Part shown: positions 8,268 to 17,107 of the stretch, piece after piece
Layout: every line of letters begins with the position of its first letter
Position numbering within the stretch: position 1 is the first letter of the stretch
Assembly: GCA_965116665.1 (NCBI GenBank)
Contig: OZ220709.1
Span: 1,550,001 to 1,614,000 of the forward strand
Direction of reading: 5' to 3'
Source: Aldehydirespirator sp965116665
Lineage (GTDB): Bacteria > Actinomycetota > Acidimicrobiia > Acidimicrobiales > Aldehydirespiratoraceae
Length of the DNA: 64,000 nt
The notes under the pieces: generated by a model
What the model saw: the letters and a program-made list of their open reading frames with translations, nothing else
What the model was told of the DNA's origin: nothing
Database searches by the model: none
Made by a program: the position numbers and the translations under genes

Positions 8268-9313
8268 CAACTGCAACCGAGGAGCATGTGAGGCGGCTGC
8301 CGAAGGTGGAGCTGCACTGCCACATCGAGGGGGCCAGCCGGGCCGGGACCATCAAGGAACTGGCCGACGCCAACGGGGTGACGTTCCCGGTTGACGACCC
8401 GGCCGACCTCTACCACTTCACCGACCTCAACCAGTTCCTCGACATCTACGGCGTGGTCTGCGCAAGTCTCCAGACTGACGACGACTTCCACCGGATCACC
8501 TACGAGTGCCTCCAGGACGCGGTGGAGGCCGGGGTGCGCTACCGGGAGATGTTCTTCTCGCCCGGGTTCGTGATCAAGCTGGGAGTCCCGGTCTCCACGG
8601 TGTGGGCCGGGGTGTCGGCGGCCGTGCTCGACGCCCGCGCCGACCTGGACATCGGCTGCCGCATGATCCTCGACTTCGACAAGCCCTCGGGTGCGGGCCA
8701 CGCGGAGGAGATGGCCGACTTCGCCGGAGCCCAGGACCGCGACCTGCTGATCGGCATGGGCGCCGACTCGGTGGAGCGGGTCGACCACCGTCCGTTCGCA
8801 GCCGCCTACGAGGCCGCCGGCCGCCAAGGGCTCAAACGGACCATGCACGCCGGCGAGGACGGGCCGTCGGACAACATCGCCATCGCGGTGCGCGAGTTCG
8901 GCTGCGACCGCGTCGACCACGGCTTCCGCCTGCTCGACGATCCCGAGCTGACGGCCGAGATCGTCGAGCGGCAGATCCCGCTGACGGTGTGCCCCACCTC
9001 CAATGTGATGATCGCCAACGTCGTGCCCGACGTGGCGTCGCATCCCTACGCCCGCCAGCGCGAGCTCGGTGTTCTGGCCACCGTCAATTCCGATGATCCC
9101 GGCATGATGCGATTCGACATCGCCGACGAGTACGCGGCGGTGGCGGGGGCGTTCGACTACAGCCTCGAGGAGATGGAGGCCATCAGCCTCGACGGAATCA
9201 CCGCTTCGTGGGCGCCCGACGACGAGAAGGCCGCGCTGCGGACCCGCTTCGAGACCGAGTTCGACCAGCTCCGTGCCGCCTACGGCCTGCCCGCCCGCAA
9301 CGGGGCCGGCTGA
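8264..9313 (+). CDS. adenosine-deaminase-family enzyme with canonical active site
   Basis: 349 residues. All family motifs are intact: PKVELHCHIEGAS with His18 and His20, HAGED (His195, Glu198), DRVDHG (His219), VCPTSN and NSDDPG (Asp277, Asp278). The enzyme should hydrolyse an exocyclic amine on a purine nucleoside or base using one zinc ion. RVDHG rather than RIGHG is closer to the adenine/aminopurine-deaminase side of the family than to classical adenosine deaminase, so the exact substrate is open. The ATG overlaps the Rieske oxygenase stop by 4 bp, so the two are probably translationally coupled. A further deaminase follows 39 bp downstream. Confidence 0.9.
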   Translation: MTTATEEHVRRLPKVELHCHIEGASRAGTIKELADANGVTFPVDDPADLYHFTDLNQFLDIYGVVCASLQTDDDFHRITYECLQDAVEAGVRYREMFFSPGFVIKLGVPVSTVWAGVSAAVLDARADLDIGCRMILDFDKPSGAGHAEEMADFAGAQDRDLLIGMGADSVERVDHRPFAAAYEAAGRQGLKRTMHAGEDGPSDNIAIAVREFGCDRVDHGFRLLDDPELTAEIVERQIPLTVCPTSNVMIANVVPDVASHPYARQRELGVLATVNSDDPGMMRFDIADEYAAVAGAFDYSLEEMEAISLDGITASWAPDDEKAALRTRFETEFDQLRAAYGLPARNGAG

Positions 9314-9352
9314 GTCCGGCCGGGCACGACCGCTACCGGGGTGACGCGATCA

Positions 9353-10375
9353 ATGAGCGACCACACCGACCTGGCCGCCTTCGCAAGGGGGCTGCCCAAG
9401 GCGGAGCTGCACCTGCACATCGAGGGGACCCTCGAGCCGGAGATGCTCTTCGAGCTGGCCGGCCGCAACCGCGTGGACCTCCCCTTCGAGGACGCGGACG
9501 CGGTGCGGGCCGCCTACTCCTTCACCGACCTCCAGTCGTTCCTGGACATCTACTACCAGGGCGCGGCCGTGCTGCAGACCGAGCAGGACTTCTATGACCT
9601 GATGGCCGCCTACCTGCAGCGGGCCCATGCCGACGGGGTCAGGCGGGCTGAGATGTTCTTCGATCCGCAGACCCACACCGAGCGCGGCGTCGGCTTCGAC
9701 GTCTTCATGGAGGGCTTCACGGCGGCGATGGCCGATGCCGAGGCCCTCACGGGGGTCTCGTCCGACTTGATCATGTGCTTCCTGCGGCACCTGCCCGGTG
9801 AGGCCGCCTGCGAGACGTTCCGAGCGGCTGAGGGCTGGCTCGACCGCATCATCGGGGTCGGCCTGGACAGCTCCGAGGTGGACCACCCGCCCGAGGAGTT
9901 CACCGAGGCCTACGCCCTGGCCCGCGCCGCCGGGCTGCACCCGGTGGCCCACGCCGGCGAGGAGGGCCCGCCTGCCTACATCACGGGCGCTCTCGACGCT
10001 CTCGGCGCCGAGCGCATCGACCACGGCGTGCGCTGCGAGGAGGACCCCGCGCTGGTCTCTCGGCTGGTGGAGGCACAGACGCCGCTGACGGTCTGCCCGC
10101 TGTCGAACCTGGCGCTGTGCGTGGTGGACGACCTGGCCGGCCACAACCTCAAGCGCCTGCTCGACGCCGGGTTGAGGGTCACGATCAACTCCGACGACCC
10201 CGCCTACTTCGGGGGCTACGTGGCCGACAACTACCTGGCCGCGGCCGCGGCCCTCGGCTTGACCCGCGGCGAGCTGGCGCAGTGCGCCCGCAACAGCCTC
10301 GAGGCCAGCTTCGCTGCCACCGATCAGAAGCAGGCCTGGCTGGCCGATCTGGACGCCTTCCTGGCCTCAGGGTGA
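9353..10375 (+). CDS. adenine deaminase (fungal/Aah1-like type)
   Basis: 340 residues from the ATG at 9353, which has a GGGGTG at 9338-9343; a GTG at 9341 would add four residues. It carries PKAELHLHIEGT (His20, His22), HAGEEGP (His200, Glu203), ERIDHGV (Asp223, His224), LTVCPLSN and INSDDPAYFGGY (Asp281, Asp282). HAGEEGPPAY, RIDHGV and NSDDPAYFGGY are hallmarks of adenine deaminase (adenine to hypoxanthine) in the adenosine-deaminase superfamily, as opposed to nucleoside-specific adenosine deaminase. This is the most confidently assigned of the three paralogues. With the transporter and oxygenases it completes a route from imported adenine-type compounds to oxidised purines. Confidence 0.9.
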   Translation: MSDHTDLAAFARGLPKAELHLHIEGTLEPEMLFELAGRNRVDLPFEDADAVRAAYSFTDLQSFLDIYYQGAAVLQTEQDFYDLMAAYLQRAHADGVRRAEMFFDPQTHTERGVGFDVFMEGFTAAMADAEALTGVSSDLIMCFLRHLPGEAACETFRAAEGWLDRIIGVGLDSSEVDHPPEEFTEAYALARAAGLHPVAHAGEEGPPAYITGALDALGAERIDHGVRCEEDPALVSRLVEAQTPLTVCPLSNLALCVVDDLAGHNLKRLLDAGLRVTINSDDPAYFGGYVADNYLAAAAALGLTRGELAQCARNSLEASFAATDQKQAWLADLDAFLASG

Positions 10376-10453
10376 ACGGCACCGACCGGATCGCTCCCGC
10401 CGGCCGGCAATGGCCTACTGTGGTGGCGAGAGCCGGCAGAGAAGGCAAGGTCG

Positions 10454-11329
10454 ATGGCGGGGACTGAGATGCAGGTCTGTACCGACCCGGTGATCCTCAA
10501 CGACTGGCACGCGGTCGCGGATCTGGACGAGATCCGCCGCGGCGAACTCCACACCGTGCTGCTCGGCGAGCGGATCCGCGGCTGGATCGATTCCGGCGGC
10601 ACGGCCCGGGCCGGGACGGACTCGGGCCGGGACCTGGAGGTTCGCACCGACTACGGGTACCTGTGGACCACTCTGGGCGAGCCCGAGGGAGGGGTGTTCG
10701 ACATCCCCGAGACCCGCGAGGACGACCGGAGAACCCTCCACGCCGTCACCGTCGGGATCGACGTGTCGGCGCCGCGGGCGGTGGAGAACTTCTTGGACAT
10801 AGCTCATTTCCCTTACGTGCATGCGGGCGTGCTCGGCGAGGAGCCCCGCACCGAGGTGGCCGAGTACCGGGTCGAGGAGCACGACGGCGAGCTGTGGGCC
10901 TTCGACTGCCTCTTCTACCAGCCGCGGGCCGCCGCGGCGTCCTCGCAGGCGGTGCTGGCCTCCTACGTCTTCCGGGTGCCGCATCCCTACTGCGCCATGC
11001 TCTACAAGTCGTCGCCGAGCGACGCCGAGAGGATGGACGCCATCGGCATCTTCATCCATCCCCTCACCGAGACCTGCATCCGGGCCCACCTGTTCCTCAG
11101 CGTGCTCGACGCGGTGAGCGCCGACCGCGAGATCCGCCGGTTCCAGCAGGGCGTGATCGCCCAGGACAAGCCCATCCTCGAGAACCAGTACCCCAAGCTC
11201 CTGCCGCTGGATCCCCGGGCGGAGACGCCGATCAGGGCCGATCGCTCGGCCATCGTCTACCGGCGCTGGCTGAGCCGTCTGGGGGTGACGTACGGCGTGA
11301 TCCCTGCAGCCGAGGGGGTGCGGACCTGA
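10454..11329 (+). CDS. Rieske-oxygenase homologue lacking the Rieske domain (NdmC-like)
   Basis: 291 residues. The N-terminal lead-in DPVILNDWHAVADL and LLGERIRGW is that of a Rieske oxygenase, but where CxH...CxxH should follow the protein jumps from GTARAGTDSGRD to VRTDYGYLWTTLGEP, losing roughly the [2Fe-2S] core. The mononuclear-iron domain is retained: ENFLDIAHFPYVH with Asp115, His118 and His123, followed by GVLGEEPRTEVAEY. The only comparable known case I recall is NdmC of caffeine-degrading Pseudomonas putida, which lacks its own Rieske cluster and takes electrons from an extra Rieske domain on NdmD. Here the intact Rieske oxygenase two genes upstream could serve that role; that is inference. 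Both ends are intact and the frame is clean, so it does not look like a decayed gene. Confidence 0.85.
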   Translation: MAGTEMQVCTDPVILNDWHAVADLDEIRRGELHTVLLGERIRGWIDSGGTARAGTDSGRDLEVRTDYGYLWTTLGEPEGGVFDIPETREDDRRTLHAVTVGIDVSAPRAVENFLDIAHFPYVHAGVLGEEPRTEVAEYRVEEHDGELWAFDCLFYQPRAAAASSQAVLASYVFRVPHPYCAMLYKSSPSDAERMDAIGIFIHPLTETCIRAHLFLSVLDAVSADREIRRFQQGVIAQDKPILENQYPKLLPLDPRAETPIRADRSAIVYRRWLSRLGVTYGVIPAAEGVRT

Positions 11330-11346
11330 GCGAAGACGCCCGCTGA

Positions 11347-12594
11347 TCACCTCGGGATGTCGCGCCAGGGCGTGTCCCGGTCGACTCTGGGCTCGCGGGG
11401 CAGTCCCAGGGAGCGCTCGGCCAGGTTGTTGCGCATAACCTCATCGGTCCCGCCCCCGATCGACACCGCGTAGCGCCCCATCAGCTCATGGCGGGTCCAG
11501 CGGGCCGCCTCGCCGGTGTCGGCCACCATGGCCAGCCCTCCCACCGCGGTGGCCAATTCCCCGCTGCGACGCTTCGACTCTGCCGCGAACAGCTTCATGA
11601 GCGCGGGGTCGATGGGCGGCGGCTCGCCCCGGCGCACCGCGTTCTGAATGGTCTCGCCCATCCAGCGCTGCATCCGCTCCCGGGCCCAGGCGTCGGCCAG
11701 CCGCTGTCGAACCATCGGGTCGTCGAGGCGGCCGTGACGGCGGGCCAGCTCCGACAGAGGCGACATCACGCTGGTGCCCTTGCGGTCCCCGATGAAGGCC
11801 GACTCGTTGAGGAGCACCGTGCGGGCCGGTCCCCATCCGCCGTCGATCTCACCGACGACGTTCGCAACCGGGATGCGCACATCCGTCAGGAACACCTCGT
11901 TGAAGTGGGCTGCCCCGTTCATCTGCACGAGGGGGCGGGCCTCGATGCCGGGTGTGGCCATGTCCACCAGCAGGAAGGTGATGCCGCGATGCTTGGGCGC
12001 GCCGGGGTCGGAACGAACCAGCAGGAAGCCCCAGTCGCAGAACTGGGCCTGGGAGTTCCAGACCTTCTGGCCGTTCACGACGAACTCGTCGCCATCGCGG
12101 TCGGCCCTCGTTGCCAGACTGGCCAGATCGCTTCCCGCGCCCGGTTCGCTGAACAGCTGGCAGAAGGAGAGCTCCCCCGACAGCAGGCCGGGCACGTACC
12201 GGCGCTTCTGCTCCTCGGTGCCGTGGCGCAGCAGCGTCGGGCCGAGCATGGCGATGGTGGCTCCGACGAAGCCCGGCGCCTCCTCGTAACCCGCGGCGAC
12301 CTCGGAGAAGATCCGGGCCTGCCAGGGCTCGGCCCCGCCCCCGCCGTAGGCCTCGGGCCAGGTCAACCCGGCCCAGCCGTGCTCGAACAACCTTCGCTGC
12401 CAGGCCCTTCCGCGGTTGAAGTACTCCTCGGCCCGTGCGGTGTCGACATACAGCGGCACGCTCCACAGGTCGTCGTCCGATCGGGGAGTGGCATGGCGGT
12501 CGTGCCAGGCCCGGACCCGGGACCGGAACTCGGCATGCTCGGCGCGGTCGTCCGAGTCGCGGCGAGGGTCCTGATCAGGTTCTCTGTTGATCAA
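11347..12594 (-). CDS. acyl-CoA dehydrogenase
   Basis: 415 residues with the full acyl-CoA dehydrogenase layout: an N-terminal helical domain containing GWAGLTWPEAYGG, a middle beta-domain with CQLFSEPGAGSDLASL and GQKVWNSQAQFCDWGFLLVR (flavin and substrate contacts), and a C-terminal helical domain ending SIGGGTDEVMRNNLAERSLG. It oxidises an acyl-CoA to the enoyl-CoA with FAD, passing electrons to ETF. The subtype with this C-terminus is abundant in actinobacteria and often acts on branched or steroid-side-chain acyl-CoAs, so substrate is unassigned. It is transcribed away from the methyltransferase, with a 48-bp divergent gap, and converges on the purine island. Confidence 0.92.
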   Translation of the reverse strand: MINREPDQDPRRDSDDRAEHAEFRSRVRAWHDRHATPRSDDDLWSVPLYVDTARAEEYFNRGRAWQRRLFEHGWAGLTWPEAYGGGGAEPWQARIFSEVAAGYEEAPGFVGATIAMLGPTLLRHGTEEQKRRYVPGLLSGELSFCQLFSEPGAGSDLASLATRADRDGDEFVVNGQKVWNSQAQFCDWGFLLVRSDPGAPKHRGITFLLVDMATPGIEARPLVQMNGAAHFNEVFLTDVRIPVANVVGEIDGGWGPARTVLLNESAFIGDRKGTSVMSPLSELARRHGRLDDPMVRQRLADAWARERMQRWMGETIQNAVRRGEPPPIDPALMKLFAAESKRRSGELATAVGGLAMVADTGEAARWTRHELMGRYAVSIGGGTDEVMRNNLAERSLGLPREPRVDRDTPWRDIPR

Positions 12595-12642
12595 GGCGGT
12601 CCTCTCAGGGGCGCACGGGCGACACCGTTACCCTCTGCGGGC

Positions 12643-13431
12643 GTGTCCGGACCCTCTGAACGCTACGGCGTGGCCGACGACGAGGTCGAGATAGAGCGAC
12701 TCCGGCTGTCGATGCTCGCCAAGACGCTCGATCCGGGCACCTTCCGCCTGCTCGACCGGGTGGGCGTCGAGCCCGGCATGCACGTGCTGGAGGTGGGCGC
12801 GGGGACCGGCAGCGTCTCCGCGTGGCTGGCCGAGCGGGTCGGCCCTGACGGCCGGGTGATGTCCACCGACATCGATCTGCGATTCCACGCCGAGATGCCG
12901 CCCAACGTGATCGTGCGCCAACACGACGCGGCCCGGGACCGGCTGCCTTCCGAGCACTTCCAGGTGGTCCACGCCCGTGCCGTCATCCAGCACATCGCTG
13001 AACGGGAGGCGGTGATGGAGCGCCTCGCCGACGCCCTGTGTCCGGGCGGGGCGATGGTCATAGAGGACGGCGCAATGGCGGATTTCGCCGACCAGATGCT
13101 GCCGGAGCCGCTGGGCTCGATCCATCGCACCGTGGCCACCGCCTCGGGCCAGCAGTGGCGGGACCCCCAGGCCGGGGTTCGGGTCCTGGGCTGGATGCGG
13201 GATCTCGGCCTGCGAGACCTCGACGCGCGCGGCAGCGTGCGGATCATGCGGCCCCACGAGCCGAGCGGGGAGTGGTGGTTCCTGGCCCTGGAAAGGGCCG
13301 TTCCCCGGCTCGTCGAGGCCGGCGTGGTGTCGGAGTCGGACGCGGCCGCCGCTCTGGAGCAGATGCGGGCCCCGGGCTTCGCCATGCTCGGCCCCACGTC
13401 GATAGCCACCATCGGGCGCAAGCCCACATAG
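12643..13431 (+). CDS. class I SAM-dependent methyltransferase
   Basis: 262 residues starting at a GTG (12643). The open frame extends far upstream through the antisense of the acyl-CoA dehydrogenase gene, but only the part from here is coding-like. SAM-binding motif I is VLEVGAGTGSVSAWLAE, followed by the acidic STDID after strand 2, VVHARAVIQHI (motif IV region) and GGAMVIEDG. Such UbiE/COQ5-like enzymes methylate small molecules, and the acceptor is unknown. It lies 15 bp upstream of a flavin-dependent oxidoreductase, suggesting a two-gene unit with a small-molecule modification role. Confidence 0.8.
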   Translation: MSGPSERYGVADDEVEIERLRLSMLAKTLDPGTFRLLDRVGVEPGMHVLEVGAGTGSVSAWLAERVGPDGRVMSTDIDLRFHAEMPPNVIVRQHDAARDRLPSEHFQVVHARAVIQHIAEREAVMERLADALCPGGAMVIEDGAMADFADQMLPEPLGSIHRTVATASGQQWRDPQAGVRVLGWMRDLGLRDLDARGSVRIMRPHEPSGEWWFLALERAVPRLVEAGVVSESDAAAALEQMRAPGFAMLGPTSIATIGRKPT

Positions 13432-13446
13432 TGCAGGGAGCAGCCA

Positions 13447-14550
13447 TTGAAGTTCGCCATGTTCTACGAGATCCCGGTGGCCCGGCCCTGGTCGGACCGC
13501 AGCGAGCAGCAGGCCTACCAGGAGGTGGTCGAGCAGGTCCGCCTGGGCGACCGGGTCGGGTTCCACTCGGTGTGGACGGTGGAGCACCACTTCCTGGAGG
13601 AGTTCTCCCACTGCTCCAACCCGGAGGTCCTCTACGGCCATCTGGCCGCGGTCACCGAGAACCTGCGCCTCGGCTACGGCGTGCGCCTGATGCCGAAGCC
13701 CTACAACCACCCGGTGCGGACCGCGGAGTCGGTGGCCGTGCTCGACCTGCTCTCCAACGGGCGGGTGGAGCTGGGCACCGGCCGGTCGGCCACCCGGGCC
13801 GAGCTGGAGGGTTTCGGCATCCATCCCGGCGAGACGAGAGCCATGTGGCGCGAGGCGCTGGAGATGGCGGTCGCGGCCATGACCAACGACGAGATCGAGT
13901 GGGACGGCCACTACTGGCAGATGCCGCGCCGGCGGGTGCTGCCCAAGCCGGTCCAGCGCCCGCATCCGCCGCTGTGGGCCGCAACCAGCTCCGACGGCGG
14001 GCACCGCATGATCGGTGAGGCCGGACTGGGGCTGCTGTCATTCTCGGTGGGCACGCCCCCCGAGGAGCTGGCCCGCCGCATCGGCATCTACCGCGGCGGC
14101 ATCGCGGCATGCACAGAACCCATCGGCCGGTTCGTGAACGACCAGGCCGCCACGTTCACGATGGTCAACGTGGCGCCCACGCTGAGAGAGTCGATCGACG
14201 TGTCGGCCGAGTCCTTCGAGTGGTATCCCAAGAAGGGGGCGCGCCTGATCGGGTCGGTGGCCCAGTGGTTGCGGGAGATGGAGGCCGAGCTGGGAACCTA
14301 CGACTACCTGGGCAGGACCGCCGACCATGTTGAGGACGGCTCGATCGAGCACCTCACCATGGAATACCTGGTGGAGACCAACGCCTGCGTGTGCGGTGAC
14401 CCGGGGCGGGCCATCGAGATGTTCCGGGCCTACGAGGCGACCGGCTGCGACCTGGTCTTCTGCTTGTTCAACCCGTACAAGGTGCCCCACGACAAAGTGA
14501 TGCAGACCATCGAGCTGATGGGCTCCCATGTGATCCCGGAGTTCGCGTGA
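13447..14550 (+). CDS. LLM-class flavin-dependent oxidoreductase (luciferase-like)
   Basis: 367 residues, TTG start preceded by GGGAG at 13437-13441. The protein opens MKFAMFYEIP and shows the bacterial-luciferase TIM-barrel pattern: SVWTVEHHFLEEFSHCSNPEV, RLGYGVRLMP, NHPVRTAESVAVLDLLSNGRVELGTGR and RPHPPLWAA. These enzymes use FMNH2 or F420 to oxygenate or reduce substrates, and LLM proteins of this length in actinobacteria are often monooxygenases. It sits directly after the methyltransferase and before a thiolase. Whether it uses FMN or F420 cannot be read confidently. Confidence 0.88.
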   Translation: MKFAMFYEIPVARPWSDRSEQQAYQEVVEQVRLGDRVGFHSVWTVEHHFLEEFSHCSNPEVLYGHLAAVTENLRLGYGVRLMPKPYNHPVRTAESVAVLDLLSNGRVELGTGRSATRAELEGFGIHPGETRAMWREALEMAVAAMTNDEIEWDGHYWQMPRRRVLPKPVQRPHPPLWAATSSDGGHRMIGEAGLGLLSFSVGTPPEELARRIGIYRGGIAACTEPIGRFVNDQAATFTMVNVAPTLRESIDVSAESFEWYPKKGARLIGSVAQWLREMEAELGTYDYLGRTADHVEDGSIEHLTMEYLVETNACVCGDPGRAIEMFRAYEATGCDLVFCLFNPYKVPHDKVMQTIELMGSHVIPEFA

Positions 14551-14605
14551 AGGGACCGCACAGGCGGCATAATCGACTCAGACACATCCGAAGGGGGACC
14601 CTGCG

Positions 14606-15757
14606 ATGAGTGAGGCATACATCGTCGACGCAGTGCGAACGCCGACCGGCCGGCGGGGAGGCGGGCTCGCGGGCGTGCATCCCGCCGACCTCGGAGCGGT
14701 CGCCATCAAGGCGCTGCTGCGCCGTACCGGCATCGATCCCATGGCGGTGGAGGACGTGGTCTTCGGCAACCTCGACAACGTCGGGCCCAACGCGGGCGAC
14801 ATCGCCCGCACCTGCTGGCTGGCGGCCGGGCTGCCCGAGGCAGTGCCGGGTGTGACCATCGACCGGCAGTGCGGTTCGGGCCAGCAGGCGGTCAGCTTCG
14901 CGGCCATGGCGGTCAAGGCCGGAGTCAATGACGTGATGGTGGCGGGCGGCGTGCAGAACATGTCGATGGTCCCCATCGGCACCGCCCTGGCCGCGGCCGA
15001 GCCCCTGGGTCACAGCGACCCCTTCACCGGCTCGGAGGGTTGGGTGCAGCGCTACGGCACCCAGGAGGTCTCCCAGTTCCGGGGCGCGGAGATGATCGCG
15101 GAGAAGTGGGACATCAGCCGGGCCGCGATGGAGGACTACGCGCTCGAGAGCCACCGGCGGGCGATCCGGGCCATCGACGAGGGCCGCTTCACCGCAGAGA
15201 CCGAGCCCGTCGACGGGGTCGCCATCGACGAGGGCCCCCGCCGGGACACCTCGCTGGAGAAGATGCAGTCCCTGCCCCCGCTCAGCGAGGGCGGCCGGCT
15301 GACCGCGGCGGTCTCCAGCCAGATCAGCGACGGAGCGGCCGCGCTGCTGGTGGCGTCGGAGCGGGCTGTCGACGAGCACGGGCTGACCCCCCGGGCCCGC
15401 ATCCATCACATGTCGGTGCGGGGCGACGACCCCATCTACATGCTCACCGGACCCATCCCGGCAACGGCCTACGCGCTGGAGCGTACCGGCATGGCGATCG
15501 ACGACTTCGACCTGTTCGAGTGCAACGAGGCCTTCGCGCCGGTGCCGATGGCCTGGATGCACGAGCACAACATCCCCCACGCCAAAGTCAACGTCAACGG
15601 CGGCGCCATCGCGCTGGGACATCCGCTGGGCTGCACCGGAGCGAAGCTGATGACCACGCTGTTGCATGAGCTGGAGCGGACCGGCGGGCGCTGGGGCCTG
15701 CAGACAATGTGCGAGGGCGGCGGCCAGGCCAACGTGACCATCATCGAGCGACTGTGA
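14606..15757 (+). CDS. acetyl-CoA acetyltransferase (thiolase)
   Basis: 383 residues, slightly shorter than typical thiolases (about 390-400). The acyl-binding nucleophile is Cys89 in TIDRQCGSGQQA, the catalytic His339 is in GGAIALGHPLGCTGAK and the second catalytic Cys369 in MCEGGGQANVT; the NEAFAP loop is present. It therefore has a complete Claisen-condensing or thiolytic active site. The stop overlaps the next gene's GTG start by 3 bases, so thiolase and dehydrogenase are co-translated. This pairing and the nearby acyl-CoA dehydrogenase suggest beta-oxidation of an unusual acyl chain; degradative direction is inferred. Confidence 0.93.
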   Translation: MSEAYIVDAVRTPTGRRGGGLAGVHPADLGAVAIKALLRRTGIDPMAVEDVVFGNLDNVGPNAGDIARTCWLAAGLPEAVPGVTIDRQCGSGQQAVSFAAMAVKAGVNDVMVAGGVQNMSMVPIGTALAAAEPLGHSDPFTGSEGWVQRYGTQEVSQFRGAEMIAEKWDISRAAMEDYALESHRRAIRAIDEGRFTAETEPVDGVAIDEGPRRDTSLEKMQSLPPLSEGGRLTAAVSSQISDGAAALLVASERAVDEHGLTPRARIHHMSVRGDDPIYMLTGPIPATAYALERTGMAIDDFDLFECNEAFAPVPMAWMHEHNIPHAKVNVNGGAIALGHPLGCTGAKLMTTLLHELERTGGRWGLQTMCEGGGQANVTIIERL

Positions 15758-16539
15758 GCGCGGGCACCGCGAGCGGCCTGGCGCTGCAGAAGGTGGTGCT
15801 GGTCACCGGAGCCGCGGGCGGCATCGGCCGGGCCGCGGCCCGGCAGTTCGCGGCTCAGGGCGCATCCCATGTGGTCGTCGCCGACATCGACGGCGACGGC
15901 GCAGCCGACACCGCGAACGAGATCAACTCCGCCGCGTCAGAGCCGCGGGCCTCGGCTGTCCAGGCGGATGTGACCGACGAGGTTGCGGTCGCGGCGCTGG
16001 TGGACGGGATCGTCTCGCAGCACGGCCGCCTCGACAGCGCATTCAACAACGCCGGGATCTCCGACCAGATGTCGGAGTTCCACCAACTGGACCGGGCCCG
16101 CTGGGACCGCATGATCGCGGTCAACCTGACCAGCGTGTTCCTGTGCATGAAGCATGAGCTGCACCACATGGCCGCCGGCGGCGGCGGGACCATCGTCAAC
16201 ACGTCCTCGGGAGCGGGTGTGGTGGCCGCGCCGGGCCAGCCGCACTACACCGCGGCCAAGCACGGCGTGGTGGGCCTTACCAAGGCGGCCGCCCAGGAGT
16301 ACGCGCGGCGCGGCATCAGGGTCAACGCAGTGCTGCCCGGCTCAACCGACACGCCCATGATCCGGCGCTTCATCGGCGACAACGAGGAGATAGCCAAGCT
16401 GATCGCCTCGACCAACATCGGTGGCCGGATGCTCACCGCCGACGAGGTCGCCGAGGTGGCTGTCTGGCTGGCCTCCGACTCGGCCAGCATGGTCAACGGG
16501 CAGTCGGTGATCGTCGACGGGGGCGGACTGGTCCGCTGA
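15754..16539 (+). CDS. short-chain dehydrogenase/reductase (3-hydroxyacyl-CoA or alcohol dehydrogenase type)
   Basis: 261 residues from the GTG at 15754, which overlaps the thiolase stop. It has the classical SDR features: nucleotide-binding VTGAAGGIGRAAA, NNAG, the catalytic Ser in VNTSSGAG, YTAAK and PGSTDTPM, and ends with NGQSVIVDGGGLVR, the usual C-terminal motif. It interconverts a hydroxyl and a keto group with NAD(P). Being coupled to a thiolase, it may supply the 3-ketoacyl-CoA, but SDR substrate specificity cannot be predicted from these motifs. Confidence 0.9.
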   Translation: MSAGTASGLALQKVVLVTGAAGGIGRAAARQFAAQGASHVVVADIDGDGAADTANEINSAASEPRASAVQADVTDEVAVAALVDGIVSQHGRLDSAFNNAGISDQMSEFHQLDRARWDRMIAVNLTSVFLCMKHELHHMAAGGGGTIVNTSSGAGVVAAPGQPHYTAAKHGVVGLTKAAAQEYARRGIRVNAVLPGSTDTPMIRRFIGDNEEIAKLIASTNIGGRMLTADEVAEVAVWLASDSASMVNGQSVIVDGGGLVR

Positions 16540-16549
16540 GACGCCCGGT

Positions 16550-17029
16550 CTAGGTCAGGGCGGTGTCGACGCGGCGGGCAGCTTCGTCCTCGCTCACATC
16601 GAGCGCGAACGACAACTCCGAAACCAGCACGCTGCGAGCCGTGTTGTAGAGCGTCTTCTCCCCGGCGGACAGACCCTTGGCCCGCTCGCGCAGCGCCAGG
16701 TTGCGCACAACCTCGGCCACCTGGTACACGTCGCCGGACTTCAGCTTCTCCTGGTGGTTCTTGTAGCGGCGGGACCAGTTGGCCGGTTCGCGGACGTCCC
16801 GGCGGGCCAGGACCTCGAACAGGTCGTCCACGTCCTCGGTGCTGATGGGCCACCGCATGCCCACGTCCTCGGCCTTGTCGGCGGGCACGGCCACGGTCAT
16901 CTCGCCGTGGGTCATGCGCAGAACCAGGTAGTCCTGTTCCTCGCCGAAGGCGGTGCGCTTCTCCAGTCTGACGATCTCGGCGGCTCCGTGATGGGGGTAC
17001 ACCACCCGGTCACCCACCTTGAAGCTCAC
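16550..17029 (-). CDS. carD: CarD-family transcriptional regulator
   Basis: 159 residues, full length for CarD. The N-terminal RNA-polymerase beta-interacting Tudor-like domain is MSFKVGDRVVYPHHGAAEIV, and the C-terminal helical DNA-binding domain includes WSRRYKNHQEKLKSGDVYQVAEVVR. CarD stabilises open promoter complexes at housekeeping and rRNA promoters in actinobacteria and acts without sequence-specific operators. It is transcribed convergently with the SDR gene (10-bp gap). This is the clearest core-genome gene in the first half of the window. Confidence 0.95.
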   Translation of the reverse strand: MSFKVGDRVVYPHHGAAEIVRLEKRTAFGEEQDYLVLRMTHGEMTVAVPADKAEDVGMRWPISTEDVDDLFEVLARRDVREPANWSRRYKNHQEKLKSGDVYQVAEVVRNLALRERAKGLSAGEKTLYNTARSVLVSELSFALDVSEDEAARRVDTALT

Positions 17030-17107
17030 GTTTGGACTCTACAGCTGCGGGTGATCGTTCCGGCGCGGCCGCAGGCACCCCGGCCGGACCGCGGGCAGTC
17101 CTGCTCG

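Noticed and set aside
11488..12642. Long plus-strand open frame continuous with the methyltransferase gene
   Set aside because: It is the antisense of the acyl-CoA dehydrogenase gene and shows no family motifs; the methyltransferase fold begins only after 12643.
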